Shown here: piece by piece, positions 21,305 to 32,692 of the stretch
Layout of the letters: each line of letters opens with the position of its first letter
How positions within the stretch are numbered: position 1 is the first letter of the stretch
NCBI GenBank assembly: GCA_018398815.1
Contig: CM031601.1
Coordinates: 36,691,113-36,755,112, forward strand
Length of the DNA: 64,000 nt
Direction: 5' to 3'
DNA from: Conus ventricosus
Taxonomy: Eukaryota > Mollusca > Gastropoda > Neogastropoda > Conidae
Notes under the pieces: generated by a model
Told to the model about the DNA's origin: nothing
Seen by the model: only the letters and a program-made list of their open reading frames with translations
Database searches by the model: none
Translations under genes and position numbers: made by a program

Positions 21305-21373
21305 TGGCTACTAGCAAGTCACGTGAACTGATCAGCCCGGATGTTTAGCGGAGGTAGCGGAGGTTCTTGTCTG

Positions 21374-21427
21374 AGCCACGATCGTGGCCCAACGCACTTT
21401 GGCGGTAAAGCCACGATCGTGGCCCAT
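21374..21427. promoter_or_regulatory. Repeated 14-bp palindrome near the piggyBac-B end
   Basis: GCCACGATCGTGGC occurs at about 21376-21389 and again at about 21411-21424, each followed by CCA and a GCAC box. Paired palindromes next to the TTAA end are good candidates for transposase-binding sites. Confidence 0.6.
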
Positions 21428-21753
21428 TGCACTCAGCGAGTTAAGCAATCATACCTTTTTTTTGTGATAAAATTTGTTGGCATTGAAATTTTGTGCGCTT
21501 TTATTCCGTACTTGGTTTAATAGGGAATGTTATGTTTTTATAATTAAAATGTTCATACAAGTCAGTATCCATTTTTCACACCCCCTATGAATTATCTCCC
21601 TTCGGTATCTTTCTCTCTCTCACCCTACTTCAAACATCTTACTTAGCAGTAAATCTTTTATTCCTGATTTGTATTTAACTTAACTCTGCAGGTTGCTTTT
21701 ACAGTTTAAGTAATTATACATTTTGCAATATTATTGATCTTTTGAATGGTGCT

Positions 21754-21755
<2 letters not shown>

Positions 21756-21792
<37 letters not shown>

Positions 21793-21993
21793 TGTGGTGT
21801 GTGTGTGCGCGCGTGCGTGCGTGTGTGCGTGCGTGGTTGCGTGCGTGCGTGCGTGTGTGGTGTGTGTGTGTGTGTGTTTATACTTTGATCTTATCTTGGA
21901 GCGTTCTCTTTTACAGTTGGAGTGTTTATTTAAGTGTTGTGTTAATATTGCATATGTGATGTTGGTTTGTGGTGGTGATGTGTGCGCCTTGGG

Positions 21994-22046
<53 letters not shown>
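21756..22046. repeat. (TG)n arrays with CGTG variants
   Basis: TG/CG-rich from 21756 to 21880 and pure TG at 21998-22046, within the 3' part of the L2/Rex-like LINE. Sequence at 21690-21740 (TTTTACAGTTTAAGTAATTA) matches the 3' region seen at 17720. Confidence 0.9.
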
Positions 22047-22048
<2 letters not shown>

Positions 22049-22319
22049 ACACTGTTTTGGCTGGGTGTGTGCGTGTGACTCTATACTGGTGTGGTGTGTG
22101 TGTGTCTGGGGTGGTAGGATGTGTGCGTGCATGTGTTAATAGTTATATATATGTACAGACTGACACAGAATGACTGAGCACAGTGCATAGAGTGGAATAT
22201 TTTTACTGATATACTTGTTTATAATTTGTTGTTATATGTGAATTTTGATAATGGCACCACAAACACATTTTCCTTGTATTCTATGAGGACAAATAAAATA
22301 TCGTATCGTGTATCGTGAC

Positions 22320-22980
22320 TGGCTTGTCGCTGCCTCATTGTTCGTGAAGCTGTCCTCACTCTCCTATTTTGAAGAAAGGTACCATTTCACAAGAGGATTT
22401 ACAGCAGATTCTGCTTTTAGCTGAGGGTTTGGCTTCTATTTCATCTGCAGCTTTTTCATCCCTCTCTATTTCTGCCAACTTGTCCATGACACAAAGAGAC
22501 ATAAAAAAAAAGTTTTTACTGGAGGATTTACGTTAGAAGAATGACGTCAAAGTGGGATTACGTCAGGTGCTGATTCAAAGCACTCTCCTCTTTGGATATT
22601 CTTAGGCTTGTATTCCAGAGTGGTTTCGAGATGCACCTTCCAGGTTAACTTCCCCAATCCCTCTTCTCCTTCTGCTTCTCAATTTGGAAGGTCAATGTGT
22701 TTTGGGGCACATTAGTGTCATCACATCCTTGAATATGGTTTTGTGATAATTTTGTTTTAGAGCACAACCTTTGTCGAAAAGCTCTGAATCCTGTACTCTT
22801 TTCTTGCCCTAACACTGAATTCTTTTCATGATATAAATTTGACCTTTGGGACACATCCTTAAAGGAATGGGTCTGTAGTCCTTATCTTGTTACATTTAAC
22901 TTGTACAATTATGATTGGACATTGCTTGGCTGTAACTTACTTGTGACCGTGGTAAATTTTCCTCCTGAATTATTTTGTGC
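22320..22980 (+). pseudogene. DIRS-B gag-like continuation
   Basis: After the LINE end the sequence shows RDWLVAASLFVKLSSLSYFE then ERYHFTRGFTADSAFS and SGADSKHSPLWIFLGLYSRV. The FKALSSLDILRL-type pattern resembles the second half of DIRS gag proteins. Several shifts are present. Position after the LINE is the main reason to link it to 16040-17030. Confidence 0.4.
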
Positions 22981-23379
22981 CCAGATGACCCACTTACTTA
23001 ACCCTTTGGCAACAAACTGATATGGCCCTGGTAACCTCATGAACTTAGCGCACATTGATTGATTAATTATTGATTGATTAATTTTGTGCTATATTTTGTT
23101 TCTCAGTGTGAACAAATACGAATCTACGACATACTGGTTGGGAACCTGTCTGTGCTAGGTTGGTTTCAGGGGTCTTCTCCTTTTCCCGATTCTCTCTCTT
23201 TTTGCTTTGATTGTTCATTACTTAAGGAAGAGCAGGGACAATCCTTAAACCTTCAGGAATCTTTACTTAAAACCATTTTGGTTCTGGCACCGGGGTCTGG
23301 TGTGGGTTTAATGGCAGCCTTGAGCTTAAATTTGAACTTCTGGCTCCCAGGTAAGATCCCACCATCCTTTTTCATATTC

Positions 23380-23648
23380 TGGCACCGTTTGGACAGGTAA
23401 GTGTCAAGAAAAAGATTTTTCATACTGTCCAAACAGCTAGAACTCCCTCCTTCCTCTCTGCAGTTGGGAAAAAGACAGAAAAATGACTTGTTTTGGAGTG
23501 AAGGGAGTTGATTGCATGTCACTCGAGGGAGACCACTCACGTATTCCTGCAGGTTGAGTAGAGAGAGCTCTCCACATGATTTTTTAGGGAGATTCCCGAT
23601 GTTCCATGTGGCAGGAGAAAAGGCATTTGTTTGGACAGGTAAGTATAT
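23380..23648 (-). repeat. DIRS-B right inverted terminal repeat
   Basis: Reverse complement of the left repeat over two blocks. It contains GACAGGTAAGT twice (about 23393 and 23635), possibly an internal complementary copy and the true terminus, as in DIRS-A. Confidence 0.7.
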
Positions 23649-24255
23649 CATAAAACTACTTTCAGCAGGAGACGGTGTGTGGCTCTGTGTGTTTTATGAG
23701 TACTTGGAGTGGCACTATCTGTACTTACTTTCACTGTATGTTTTAGGAAGGGGTATTCCCCTTTGCCTGATGCTGGGATTGAAAAATTCTTTTGTTGAAT
23801 TTGCGGTTATTACTGTATCCATGTGCCTTTACTTGAGCAAGCGTAGGGACTAAGCCTCTGACCTTCAGACTATACACACTGACCAACACTTAGGGTCCTT
23901 AGTGGCCTCTATTGCCGACTTCTAGGCTGGGGAAAAGTGCAGCGACATTTTCCCGTGGGATGTGTCACCCTCTTCAAGTGAGTGTACTTCCCACTATCCT
24001 TGTGGTTATGCTGGCATTGGGTTTGCGAGATAAGTATGAGTACAATCAATTTTACTACAAAAAGTAGGATTGAAAAAAAAAGGAATTACTTTGCCACCAA
24101 ACAAAAGAATAAACAAACACTATGCAATGACCTCTTTGGTCTTCTTCAGGTAAGACAAACAACGGTCAAGACTAAAAATGAAGGACAGACAGTAATTTAT
24201 CTCCTCAAAATGGGTGCAAAATGGGCTGAAATAGTTTTATGATATACTCACCTGT
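23649..24255. other. Intron sequence without recognised features
   Basis: Moderately AT-rich. I see no gene, tandem array or terminus that I can support. Confidence 0.5.
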
Positions 24256-24786
24256 CCGGGGCCGGAATAGCTCAGTTGGTAGAGCGCCTGACTCGTAATC
24301 TTGGTGATCCTGGGGTTGCGGGTTCGAACCTCCGCCGGGGCGTTTCGGTACAGGGGGATTTTTCCCTCGGAGTTAACATTGGTTCTGACTCCATTTCCCA
24401 TTCAGTCCTTCGAATGAGACTATAAACCGAGGTTCCGTGTGTGAACGCATGCATAACATCTTGCACACACGTAAAATCCCATCGCCAACTTCCGGAAGAG
24501 TAGGCCAGTTTGGCCGTTGGTATGGATGACACGTTACACATAGCATGCACCCTGCGTGAGAAATGGAAAGAATGAAGGAAGGAAGGAAAATGAGTGATCG
24601 ATATTGAACGATACTGAATGGATGACACGGGAAACGACTGAATGAAGCGCCAGCTGGCAGCTCTTCAGTCGGCACTACCCAGGTAGGCAGCCCTTTGTGT
24701 AAACGAGTGTTGATTGTAAAGCGCTTAGAGCTTGGCCTCTAGCCGAGATAGGCGCTATATAAGTATTCATTATTATTATTATTATA
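24256..24786 (+). mobile_element. tRNA-derived SINE with (TTA)n tail
   Basis: The head contains box A (TAGCTCAGTTGGTAGAGCGC) and box B (GGGTTCGAACCTC) at 24269-24335. The body ends with GTAAAGCGCTTAGAGC, AGATAGGCGCTATATAAGTA and a (TTA)n tail. The head resembles a tRNA with a CGT anticodon position. The tail type is common in molluscan SINEs and is probably borrowed from a partner LINE. No clear target duplication is seen. A related tail in the opposite direction lies at 60705-60790. Confidence 0.9.
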
Positions 24787-25053
24787 AATACCAGGAAGTC
24801 CTATCACCTCCCCACACAGTCAGGAAAAGGTGTTAAAACTGAACTTGTTCAGATATGGTACAAAGAATTGAAGTCACTTAGAGCAATCTTGCTGCCTTTC
24901 TGGGTATGGGAGGCAAGGTTTGCTCCCTGCTCTTCATTTTTTTCTTATTCTTATGATATGGTGATGTTCTATGCCAAATGGGGATAAAGCACTTCAGGAG
25001 TAAAATCAATATTTTCAAACATTGACAGTTCAGTATACATATCATTCCACGGA

Positions 25054-26262
25054 TCTGAAAGAGTTTGTTATCCATCTGGGTGTTCCAATCCTCCTGCCAG
25101 AGGACTCTGACATAATCGTTAATTTTGGGTTTCACATCTGAGCAGGGGATATATATGTTGGACAGTTTCTCTCTTGTGGCGTTCTTGGCTAAACGATCAA
25201 CCATTTCGTTCCCGCCGATGCCAACATGACCAGGAACCCAAGCTAGAGTAATGTTGTAACCATCCGCTTTCAACTTGCTAAAAAGTTCAAAGAAATGTAA
25301 AAGTTCTGGATGCTGAAGGTTGCGGGCAGCTATGGCCTCCAAAGCTGACAGCGAATCCGACAGAACCAGAAAGTCCCTCTTCTTAGATTGTGAGATTATC
25401 TTCAAAGCCAGAACCAGAGCAGTAAGTTCAGCAGAATAGACAGAAGCATCGGAATGGATATGTTCCAACAGTATCTGCCCCAGGGCAATAGGCTGCACAG
25501 GCCATTCCATCTTCAGACCTGGAACAGTCTGTGAAAACGTTTTGATAGGATGGGAATTTCGAACAGAGGTCAGCATACAATGCCTTGTACGCCAGAGAGC
25601 TGGTAGACTCTTTGCGAAAAGCTGCAAGATCGAAACGAATCTCTGGTGTGAAAAAGGTCCACGGAGGCTGATCCGGAAACTTGGAAAAATCCGACACAAC
25701 TCCTAGGTCTAGACCTGCATTCCGCACGTGAGGCTGCATACGAAGACCAAACGGCGGAATACATTTAGGGTTGTTTTCAAACTTACTTTGGAATGGAGGG
25801 TCAAAGACACAGTCATAGGCAGGGTTTTCTGGTTCCGAGAACAGTCGGATATAATAATTCAAAGACAATTTCAGCCTGCGGTTGGACAGTGAAGGTTCAC
25901 CTGCCTCTGCGTACAGGCTGTACACAGGGGTGGTGCGGAATGCTCCAAGACAGAGACGAAGCCCTTGATGGTGGTTAGGGTCCAAGAGTTTGAGGTAAGA
26001 CGATCTCGCAGAACCGTACACAGCACAACCGTAGTCCAGTTTGGAACGGACCAAGGCTCTGTAGAGGTGCAGCAAAGTTTTCTTATCAGCGTCCCAGTCA
26101 GTGTGCGCTACGACCCACAGAATATTCAGTGCTTTCTGGCAAGCAGTTTTGAGGTTTTTAATGTGGCTGAGAAAGTTAAGTTTCTGGTCAAAAATGACTC
26201 CTAGAAATTTGGCCTCTTTGACAGCTAGAATGGGAGATTTCCCTACTTGAATTTCAGGATCT
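25054..26262 (-). mobile_element. LINE-N copy B fragment (RNase H and end of RT)
   Basis: Minus-strand frames (26075-25428 and 25699-24878) show the end of the reverse transcriptase (LHLYRALVRSKLDYGCAVYG, FGLRMQPHVRNAGLDLGVVS) and RNase H (SDASVYSAELTALVLALKII, FLVLSDSLSALEAIAARNLQ, WVPGHVGIGGNEMVDRLAKN). The left end stops inside the C-terminal region without the LINE-N tail. The right end is cut by the 3' tail of copy C at 26263. Both ends are therefore broken. Confidence 0.88.
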
Positions 26263-26460
26263 GGAAAGATAAGATAAAATAATGTTGCTTATAGCCCAGC
26301 CGACCGCAGAGGGCCACATCAGGGCTGTCACCACGTTAAAATCAACTCACCAATCATGAAAAAAAAAAAAAAAAAAAAACCAACTTTCACACATCTCGTT
26401 AAATGACATCGTCTACAAACGCACCAGAAACTTTGTTAAAAATCTTTCTGCCGTAAAATC

Positions 26461-29400
26461 TTAAATCAGATGAAAAATGTTAATCTCTCTCAAAAACTCA
26501 AGGATCACGTCAGGCGGGACATCCCTGAACAGGATCTTCATGGACTCCGCTGTAAAATGTTTGTGTCTCACATCATGCAAGTCCCAACACTCCAAAAGAA
26601 CATGTTTCATTGTGAGTGGCGCATGACATGGAATGCACCACGGAGCTTCTTCACTCTTTAAAAGGTAAGAATGGGTAAAATACGAATGGCCGGTGTGCAG
26701 CCGGCACAGAACCGTTTCCTCTTTACGACCACCCGACGTAGATGGGAGGAAGTCCTTAAGGTTTGGACGGATCTGAAAGAGTTTGTTATTCGTCTGTGTG
26801 TTCCAATCCTCCTGCCAGAGGTCTCTCACATAATCGTTAATTTTGGGTTTCACATCTGAGCAGGGGATATAAGTGTTGGACAGTTTCTCTCTTGTGGCGT
26901 TCTTGGCTAAACGATCAACCATTTCGTTCCCGCCGATGCCAACATGACCAGGAACCCAAGCAAGAGTAATGTTGTAACCGTCCGCCTTCAACTTGCTAAA
27001 AAGTTCAAAAAAAGTAAAAGTTCTGGATGCTGAAGGTTGCGGCCAGCTATGGCCTCCAAAGCTGACAGCGAATCCGACAGAACCAGAAAGTCCCTCTTCG
27101 AAGAATGTGAGATTATCTTCAAAGCCAGAACCAGAGCAGTAAGTTCAGCAGAATAGACAGAAGCATCGGAATGGATATGTTCCAACAGTATCTGAGAAGG
27201 AGCCCAGGGCAGTAGGCTGCACAGGCCACTCCATCTTCAGACTTGGAACCGTCAGTGAAAACTTTTTGACAGGATGGGAATTTCGAACAGAGCTCAGCAT
27301 ACAATACCTTGTACGCCAGAGAGCTGGTAGACTCTTTACGAAAAGCTGCAAGATCGAAACGAATCTCTGGTGTGAAAAAGGTAGGAGGTTGATCCGGAAA
27401 CTTGGAAAATGGGGACACAACTCCTAGGTCTAGACCTGCATTCCGCACGTGAGGCCGCATACGAAGACCAAACGGCGGAATACATTTCGGGTTGTTTTCA
27501 AACTTACTTTGGAACGGAGGGTCAAAGACACAGTCATAGGCAGGATTCTGCGGTTCTGAGAACAGTCGGATATAATAATTCAAAGACAGTTTCAGCCTGC
27601 GGTTGGACAGTGAAGGTTCACCGGCGTGTACACAGGGGTGGTGCGGAACGCTCCAAGACAGAGACGAAGCCTTGATGGTGGATAGGGTCCAAGAGTTTGA
27701 GGTAAGACGATCTTGCCGAGCCGTAGACAGCACAACCGTAGTTCAGTTTGGAACGGACCAAGGCTCTGTAGAGGTGCAGCAAAGTTTTCTTATCAGCGCC
27801 CCAGTCGGTGTGCGCTACGACCCGCAGAATATTCAGTGCTTTCTGGCAAGCAGTTTTGAGGTGTTTGATGTGGCTGAGAAAGTTAAGTTTCTGGTCAAAA
27901 ATGACTCCCAGAAATTTGGCCTCTTTAACAGCTGGAATGGGAGATTTCCCTACTTGAAGTTCAGGATCTGGGAAAAAACTGACGGAAATTATGGAAGTGA
28001 ATACACTGCGTCTTTGTTGGAGAAAAGGTGAAACCGTTTTCATCCGCCCACCGATGGATTTTATCTACGCAAAGCTGGAGCCTGCGCTGGACACTCGGGT
28101 ACAGGCTTCAGTTGCGTAGACAGCGAAATCATCCACAAACAATGAGCAGTCTGAACCCTGCTGAACTGATTGAACAATGTTGTTGATTTTAATACTAAAG
28201 AGGGCAGGAGACAGTATGCTCCCCTGTGGAACACCCAACTCCTGCTCGTGGGCATCAGAGAGAGTGGTGCCAACCCGGACCTGAAACTGTCGTTCTGCCA
28301 AAAAATTTTGAATAAAAAGCGGAAGATGACCTCGAAAACCAGATCGTGGAGATCATGAAGTATCCCGACTTCCAGGTAGTATCGTAGGCCTTCTCCAAGT
28401 CAAAGAAAATTGCCACTGCATGCTGTCTGTTCAAAAAAGCGTTCCGAAGTGTAGATTCCAGACGAATCAATGGTCAACAGTAGTCCGATGTTTGCGGAAA
28501 CCACACTGTTCTTTCGCCAAGAGGCCATAGGTTTCGAGTTTCCACATGAGCCTAGCATTGACCATTTTTTCCATCATTTACAGACACAGCTGGTCAAGCT
28601 ATGGGACGGTAGTTTGATGGATTAGAAAGATCTTTTCCAGGTTTGGGGATAGGAATAATGAGGGCTTTCCGCCAAGAGGGTGGAAAGAAACCTGTAGTCC
28701 ACACATGGTTGTATACCTGTAGCAGGATGTTCAGACCTTCTTGCGGAAGATGTTTTTAACAGTTGATAATGAATTTCATCTATACCTGGAGAGGAATCAC
28801 TGCAAGAAAGTAAGGCAGATTTCAGCTCGTTTAACGTGAAAGGAGATTATAGTCTTCCATGTTGTCTGACGAAAAGTTGCAGGGTGATTTTTCTTTAAGG
28901 GCTTTGTTTTTGACAAAAGTGGCTGATTTGTTAGAAGAGGAAGAATTCTTTTCAATGGTTGAAGCAGCAGATTAGCAACTGCTTTCTTCTCCGTTATTAA
29001 AGAATCCGAAAACTTGAGATGGTTCACAGTGGGACAGGTGTTCTTCCCTTTGATTTTCTTAATGATATTCCACACTTTTTTCTTGGAAGTTTTCGATGTC
29101 AGCCTGGAGCAGAAGCTTCTCCAGGACGACGTTTACTGATTTTAAAAGTGTGTCTCGATTTGGCACGGAGTTTCTGATTGGCTCGAGCGTTGGGACCCGA
29201 AGGTCTTTGGGTTTACACCGGACGCTGAGCCCGTTTTCGAACTTTGGAAATTTGTTGGCAGTCTGAATCAAACCAGGGTGTTTTTGGCATTTGAAGTTTA
29301 TCGGAAGACACTGGAATACAAGCCTTAGCACACTTGATCACAGTGTTAGTCAGTGATTCTGCTGGGTCCGGACTCTGAAGAAAATCAGTGTCCTGGAATT

Positions 29401-30134
29401 CTTTAGAAATAGTGGCTGCAAATAGATCCCAGTTTGCTTTCTTATAATTTAGATGTTTGAGAGACAGAGACGTGTTCAGTTATTACAGGTTGTAGAAGGA
29501 CAGGGAAATGGTCACTTCCGTGCAGATCATCATGGACAGACCACTCATAGTCCAGGACCAGCGAGGGGTCACAAACCGACAAATCTAAACACGAAAGTGA
29601 ACCTGTGGAAGAGTGGAGGTAAGTTGCAGATCCGTCGTTCAGACAACACAAATCCAAATCTGAAAGGACATCCTCAATTAGCAGACCTCTGGATGACGTA
29701 CTGACACTACCCAAAGAGGATTGTGACCGTTAAAGTCACCCAACAGCAAAAAAAGGTCGAGGAAGTTCTCTTATCAGACTGACAAGGTCCTGACGACAAA
29801 CCGGGACAGAAGGTGGAAGATAAAGGGAACAGATTGTCACGTCTTGTGGAGAGTGACTCTCGCAGCCACAGCCTGAAGGGAGGTAGACAGAGCGACAGGA
29901 CTATACAACAAAGTTTTGTGTAGGAGAAGGGCAACACCGCCCGACAGTCCAACGTGGATGGTTGTGCAGGTTTTGAAAGAATATTAAAGCCAGAAAGAGT
30001 AAAGGTCTTCTGGCTTTGAATTTGAGTTTCCTGAAGAGCCACGACGGAAGGTTTTAGAGATTGACACAGAAGCTGCAGCTCCTCAAAGTTGGAATTTAGT
30101 CCCGGATATTCCAATGGAATATTGTACTATCCAT
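26461..30134 (-). pseudogene. LINE-N copy C ORF2 (endonuclease, RT, RNase H)
   Basis: 3.67 kb, the same length as ORF2 of the copy at 52241-55912. The endonuclease shows SLSCLDLSVCDPSLVLDYEW and SVHDDLHGSDHFPVLL (29442-29714). The RT shows AIFFDLEKAYDTTWKSG, ELGVPQGSILSPALFSIKIN and the catalytic FVDDFAVYA (about 28100-28470). RNase H follows with SAELTALVLALKIISHSSKR and WVPGHVGIGGNEMVDRLAKN, and a C-terminal CIPCHAPLTMKHVLLEC zinc motif. Multiple frameshifts interrupt it. Confidence 0.92.
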
Positions 30135-30160
30135 GGTGCAGAGGGCGAAAAGGAGAGAGA

Positions 30161-31337
30161 TCAGGTCATCTCCTCTTCAACGTCTGTTGCTAAAGGTGTA
30201 AATTTATTTGAGGTTTGTACTGGACCGTGTTGGTCTTCAGACCTGCTGGCAGACTTGCCAACGGTGAAGAAGGTCTGGATTTGGGAGACGGTGGAGGTTT
30301 TTTCCTCATCTCCACCATCTCCACACTGGGTTGAACTCCCTTGCCCGCACGGGCACTGGACAGAAGAGTTCGAGGCGGGATTGCTGGTTTTTTAATCTGC
30401 CCAGCAGCAGATGTTGTAGACTGCTGGGCAGTCTGAGGGGTGGTGGATTTTTTGCCTCCACCAGGGGCAGTCACTTTGGGTTGGAAGGTGGTGGACTGCT
30501 TCCACCAGAGTTGACAGTTCTTCCTTGCAATGTCTTAGAAAAGTAAAGTCATCAGTCTGGCAACAGACTGACCGAGTAGGAACTGTTGGAACTTTCTTAA
30601 CGGCCGAAGCATACGAAGAAGCTGTCGGCGTCTGACTGCCCACAACCCGTTTCCGGGCTTCAAAAAAGGAGATCCTCTTTTCTGTTTTAACTCTTTGTAT
30701 TGCGGATTCCTGGATCCAAAGAGGACAGTTTCGTGAAGAGGAGGGATGGTCGCCACCGCAGTTTGCACAATGTGCCGGATCTTTACACGGCCCATCATGG
30801 GTTGCCTTGCAGCAAATACCGCACACCTCCTGCCCAGAACAACGGTCTCTGACATGGCCAAACTTCTGGCATCTGAAGCACCTCAACGGGGACGGAACAT
30901 ATAACTGAACCCGGACAATCAGGTAGCCGACTTTGATGACCGGAGGCAGCACAGGGTTGCAGAAGGTCAGAAAGAGGGTGCTTTGGGGGCCACTCTTTCT
31001 GCACCCTTCTTTACTGTCACCCTGCGCACCTCTGTCACACCCCGGGACGCCAGCTCCGTTTTGATCTCTGCCTCTGAAACACCTGATAAATCCCTGCAGC
31101 GAATCACTCCTTTCGATGAATTTAACTGTTTGTGGGGAGTCACCCTGATCTCCCTGTCACTAATTTTGTTGCCTTCAGCAGCTGTTCAGATTGTTTTTGT
31201 GATTTACATTGAATTAGGAACGAGCCGTTCCTCAACCTCTTGATGGACCGAGGGTCACCTGCTAAAGCTTGAAAGCCCTTCTGTATGGCGAAAGGGCTCA
31301 GAGCTGAAAGGGGTCTTTCCTGCTCCGTCCCTTCCAT
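30161..31337 (-). pseudogene. LINE-N copy C ORF1 (gag-like, zinc knuckles)
   Basis: The start MEGTEQERPLSALSPFAIQK is followed by an RNA-binding-like segment (RLRNGSFLIQCKSQKQSEQL). Then come three cysteine knuckles: CFRCQKFGHVRDRC, CGICCKATHDGPC and CANCGGDHPSSSRNC (about 30720-30900). The C-terminal part is proline- and serine-rich and ends VEEEMT-like. The protein would coat LINE RNA. Frames are shifted at several places, so this copy is broken as read. Confidence 0.88.
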
Positions 31338-32196
31338 CACGAGCCAGGAAGCCCAGAATCCTGTCCTCTGTCGTACCTCCGTATCCGAATCGCTATCTGA
31401 ATCAAAATTCCTGAAATAGGGGATGCAGCCTTCCTCTTCTTTTTGGGGGGGAAGTTTTTAGAAAAAGCCATGTTTATTGTATTATGTTTCATCTCCCCCT
31501 TACCCACCCACCTTGGAGTCCAACTAAGGGGCCAGGGCCAAGAAACCAATGTCTTGACCCCTTCCAGGCTTCGGGAGAGATATACGACAAACAGAAACTA
31601 CCAACCCTATCCCCCTGATCATGCTCAACTCCGGGGACAGAGAGCTGAGCACTGCAGGGGTTAACTTGGCCAGCAGGGGAACTGTCTGTCTTGACCCAGC
31701 CCAAGAAGGGGAGCCGATTAGTACACCCGGGCCAAAGTGTACTCCCTGTCTAGGAGAGGTCCGAGCCAAAGTGATGTGTTGAGAGCGCTGGCCCTCTCAA
31801 TCACCAGGATCTCATTCCCCTCCGACACAGGTCGCACCGCACGGCAAACACGGCGGATCTTAAAAGACCACAGAGAGAAAAGAAGTGTGGAAAAGAAGAC
31901 TTGAAGGGGAGACGAAGATAGAAAAGGGCCAAATAAGAAAGGCAGAAAACAAGAAAAGGAGAAAGGCGGGTTACTCTTAGTCAGGATCTCTCCCTTAGCC
32001 TATCTGACATGGGAAGCCCTACCAGGGGCATCAACTCCTTACCACGTTACGCTTAGGCCAGACAGCATCTGGCTTCTCGGACCCAGAAGCAGTTGAAAAA
32101 ACCAGCCTATCTCTAAGTATTGATGCCCCGCCAGCAAAGCCTAAGGGATCACTGGACCGCACAAGCCCCCCGACCACGACAAGGTTGCAACCCCCG

Positions 32197-32692
32197 GAGG
32201 GAATTGCCATGTAATGCTCAAAGTAATATCTGTCACTCAATGATATTACAAAGGTGTGTACATGTGGTTGTGCAATTGGCATTTATATGATTTATATGTA
32301 GATGTAAAATTTTGCAAATAAAGTGATGGATTCAAAAAGAGCGTCTGTCTGTGTATTCTGCTTAACATCAAACAATACAAGTTCCTTGTTATTCATAAAT
32401 CATGACAATGTGAATATTTTTCCGTCAGCAACTACTGGACATTCATCCAAAATCGGTGTGTAATAATATGATAGTTAAACAGCATATTGAAAAATGTCTG
32501 CTCTTCTTGCTCACAAAATTTATATAAAAAGTACTAGATGATGCAGGAACAAGAATCTCGTTGAAAGTAATTTATGTTGCAATCAAAATATCTATTTCCT
32601 GAGATTACTTTAGTTTTCAAATAATATAACACATATTCTGTGCACAACTCTATGAGATCTTCCGGTGACTAAATCCCTCCCATATTATCCTT
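32197..32692. other. Intron sequence between LINE-N copies
   Basis: AT-rich and without coding signature. CAAATAAAGTGATGGATTC near 32315 includes an AATAAAG string but nothing else supports a transcript end. Confidence 0.5.

Larger units (their letters stand above)
19600..21444 (-). mobile_element. Internally deleted piggyBac element (piggyBac-B)
   Basis: TTAA at 19600-19603 and 21441-21444 bound the element. The ends read inward as TTAA-CCCTCACAGTGC and, on the other strand, TTAA-CTCGCTGAGTGC (8 of 12 agree). The flanks join to TTTACTGC-TTAA-GCAATCATAC, and the same sequence is found unbroken at 17721-17745 (TTTACTGTTTAAATAATCAT), so the empty site is known. On the minus strand there is an acidic transposase N-terminus (21000-21304) and a C-terminal cysteine-rich domain (20415-20549). 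The catalytic core is gone. Two copies of the palindrome GCCACGATCGTGGC lie near the right end. Confidence 0.85.
26263..32196 (-). mobile_element. LINE-N copy C, essentially full length
   Basis: I-group non-LTR retrotransposon, 5.9 kb. In sense order: 5' untranslated region (32196-31338), ORF1 with zinc knuckles (31337-30161), ORF2 with endonuclease, reverse transcriptase and RNase H (30134-26461), a T-rich 3' untranslated part and the TTATC tail. Only 26 nt separate ORF1 and ORF2. The combination of endonuclease, RT and RNase H with a three-knuckle gag suggests the I group, possibly Nimb. No target duplication is found (left flank from copy B, right flank AATTGCCATG), so recombination may have removed one side. 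Confidence 0.9.

Noticed and set aside
24256..24340. Possible functional tRNA gene
   Set aside because: The anticodon arm pairs poorly and the sequence continues into a SINE body with a (TTA)n tail.
26255..32200. LINE-N copy C as a clean insertion into copy B
   Set aside because: Copy B does not resume after copy C and no target duplication is present, so recombination or deletion must have occurred.
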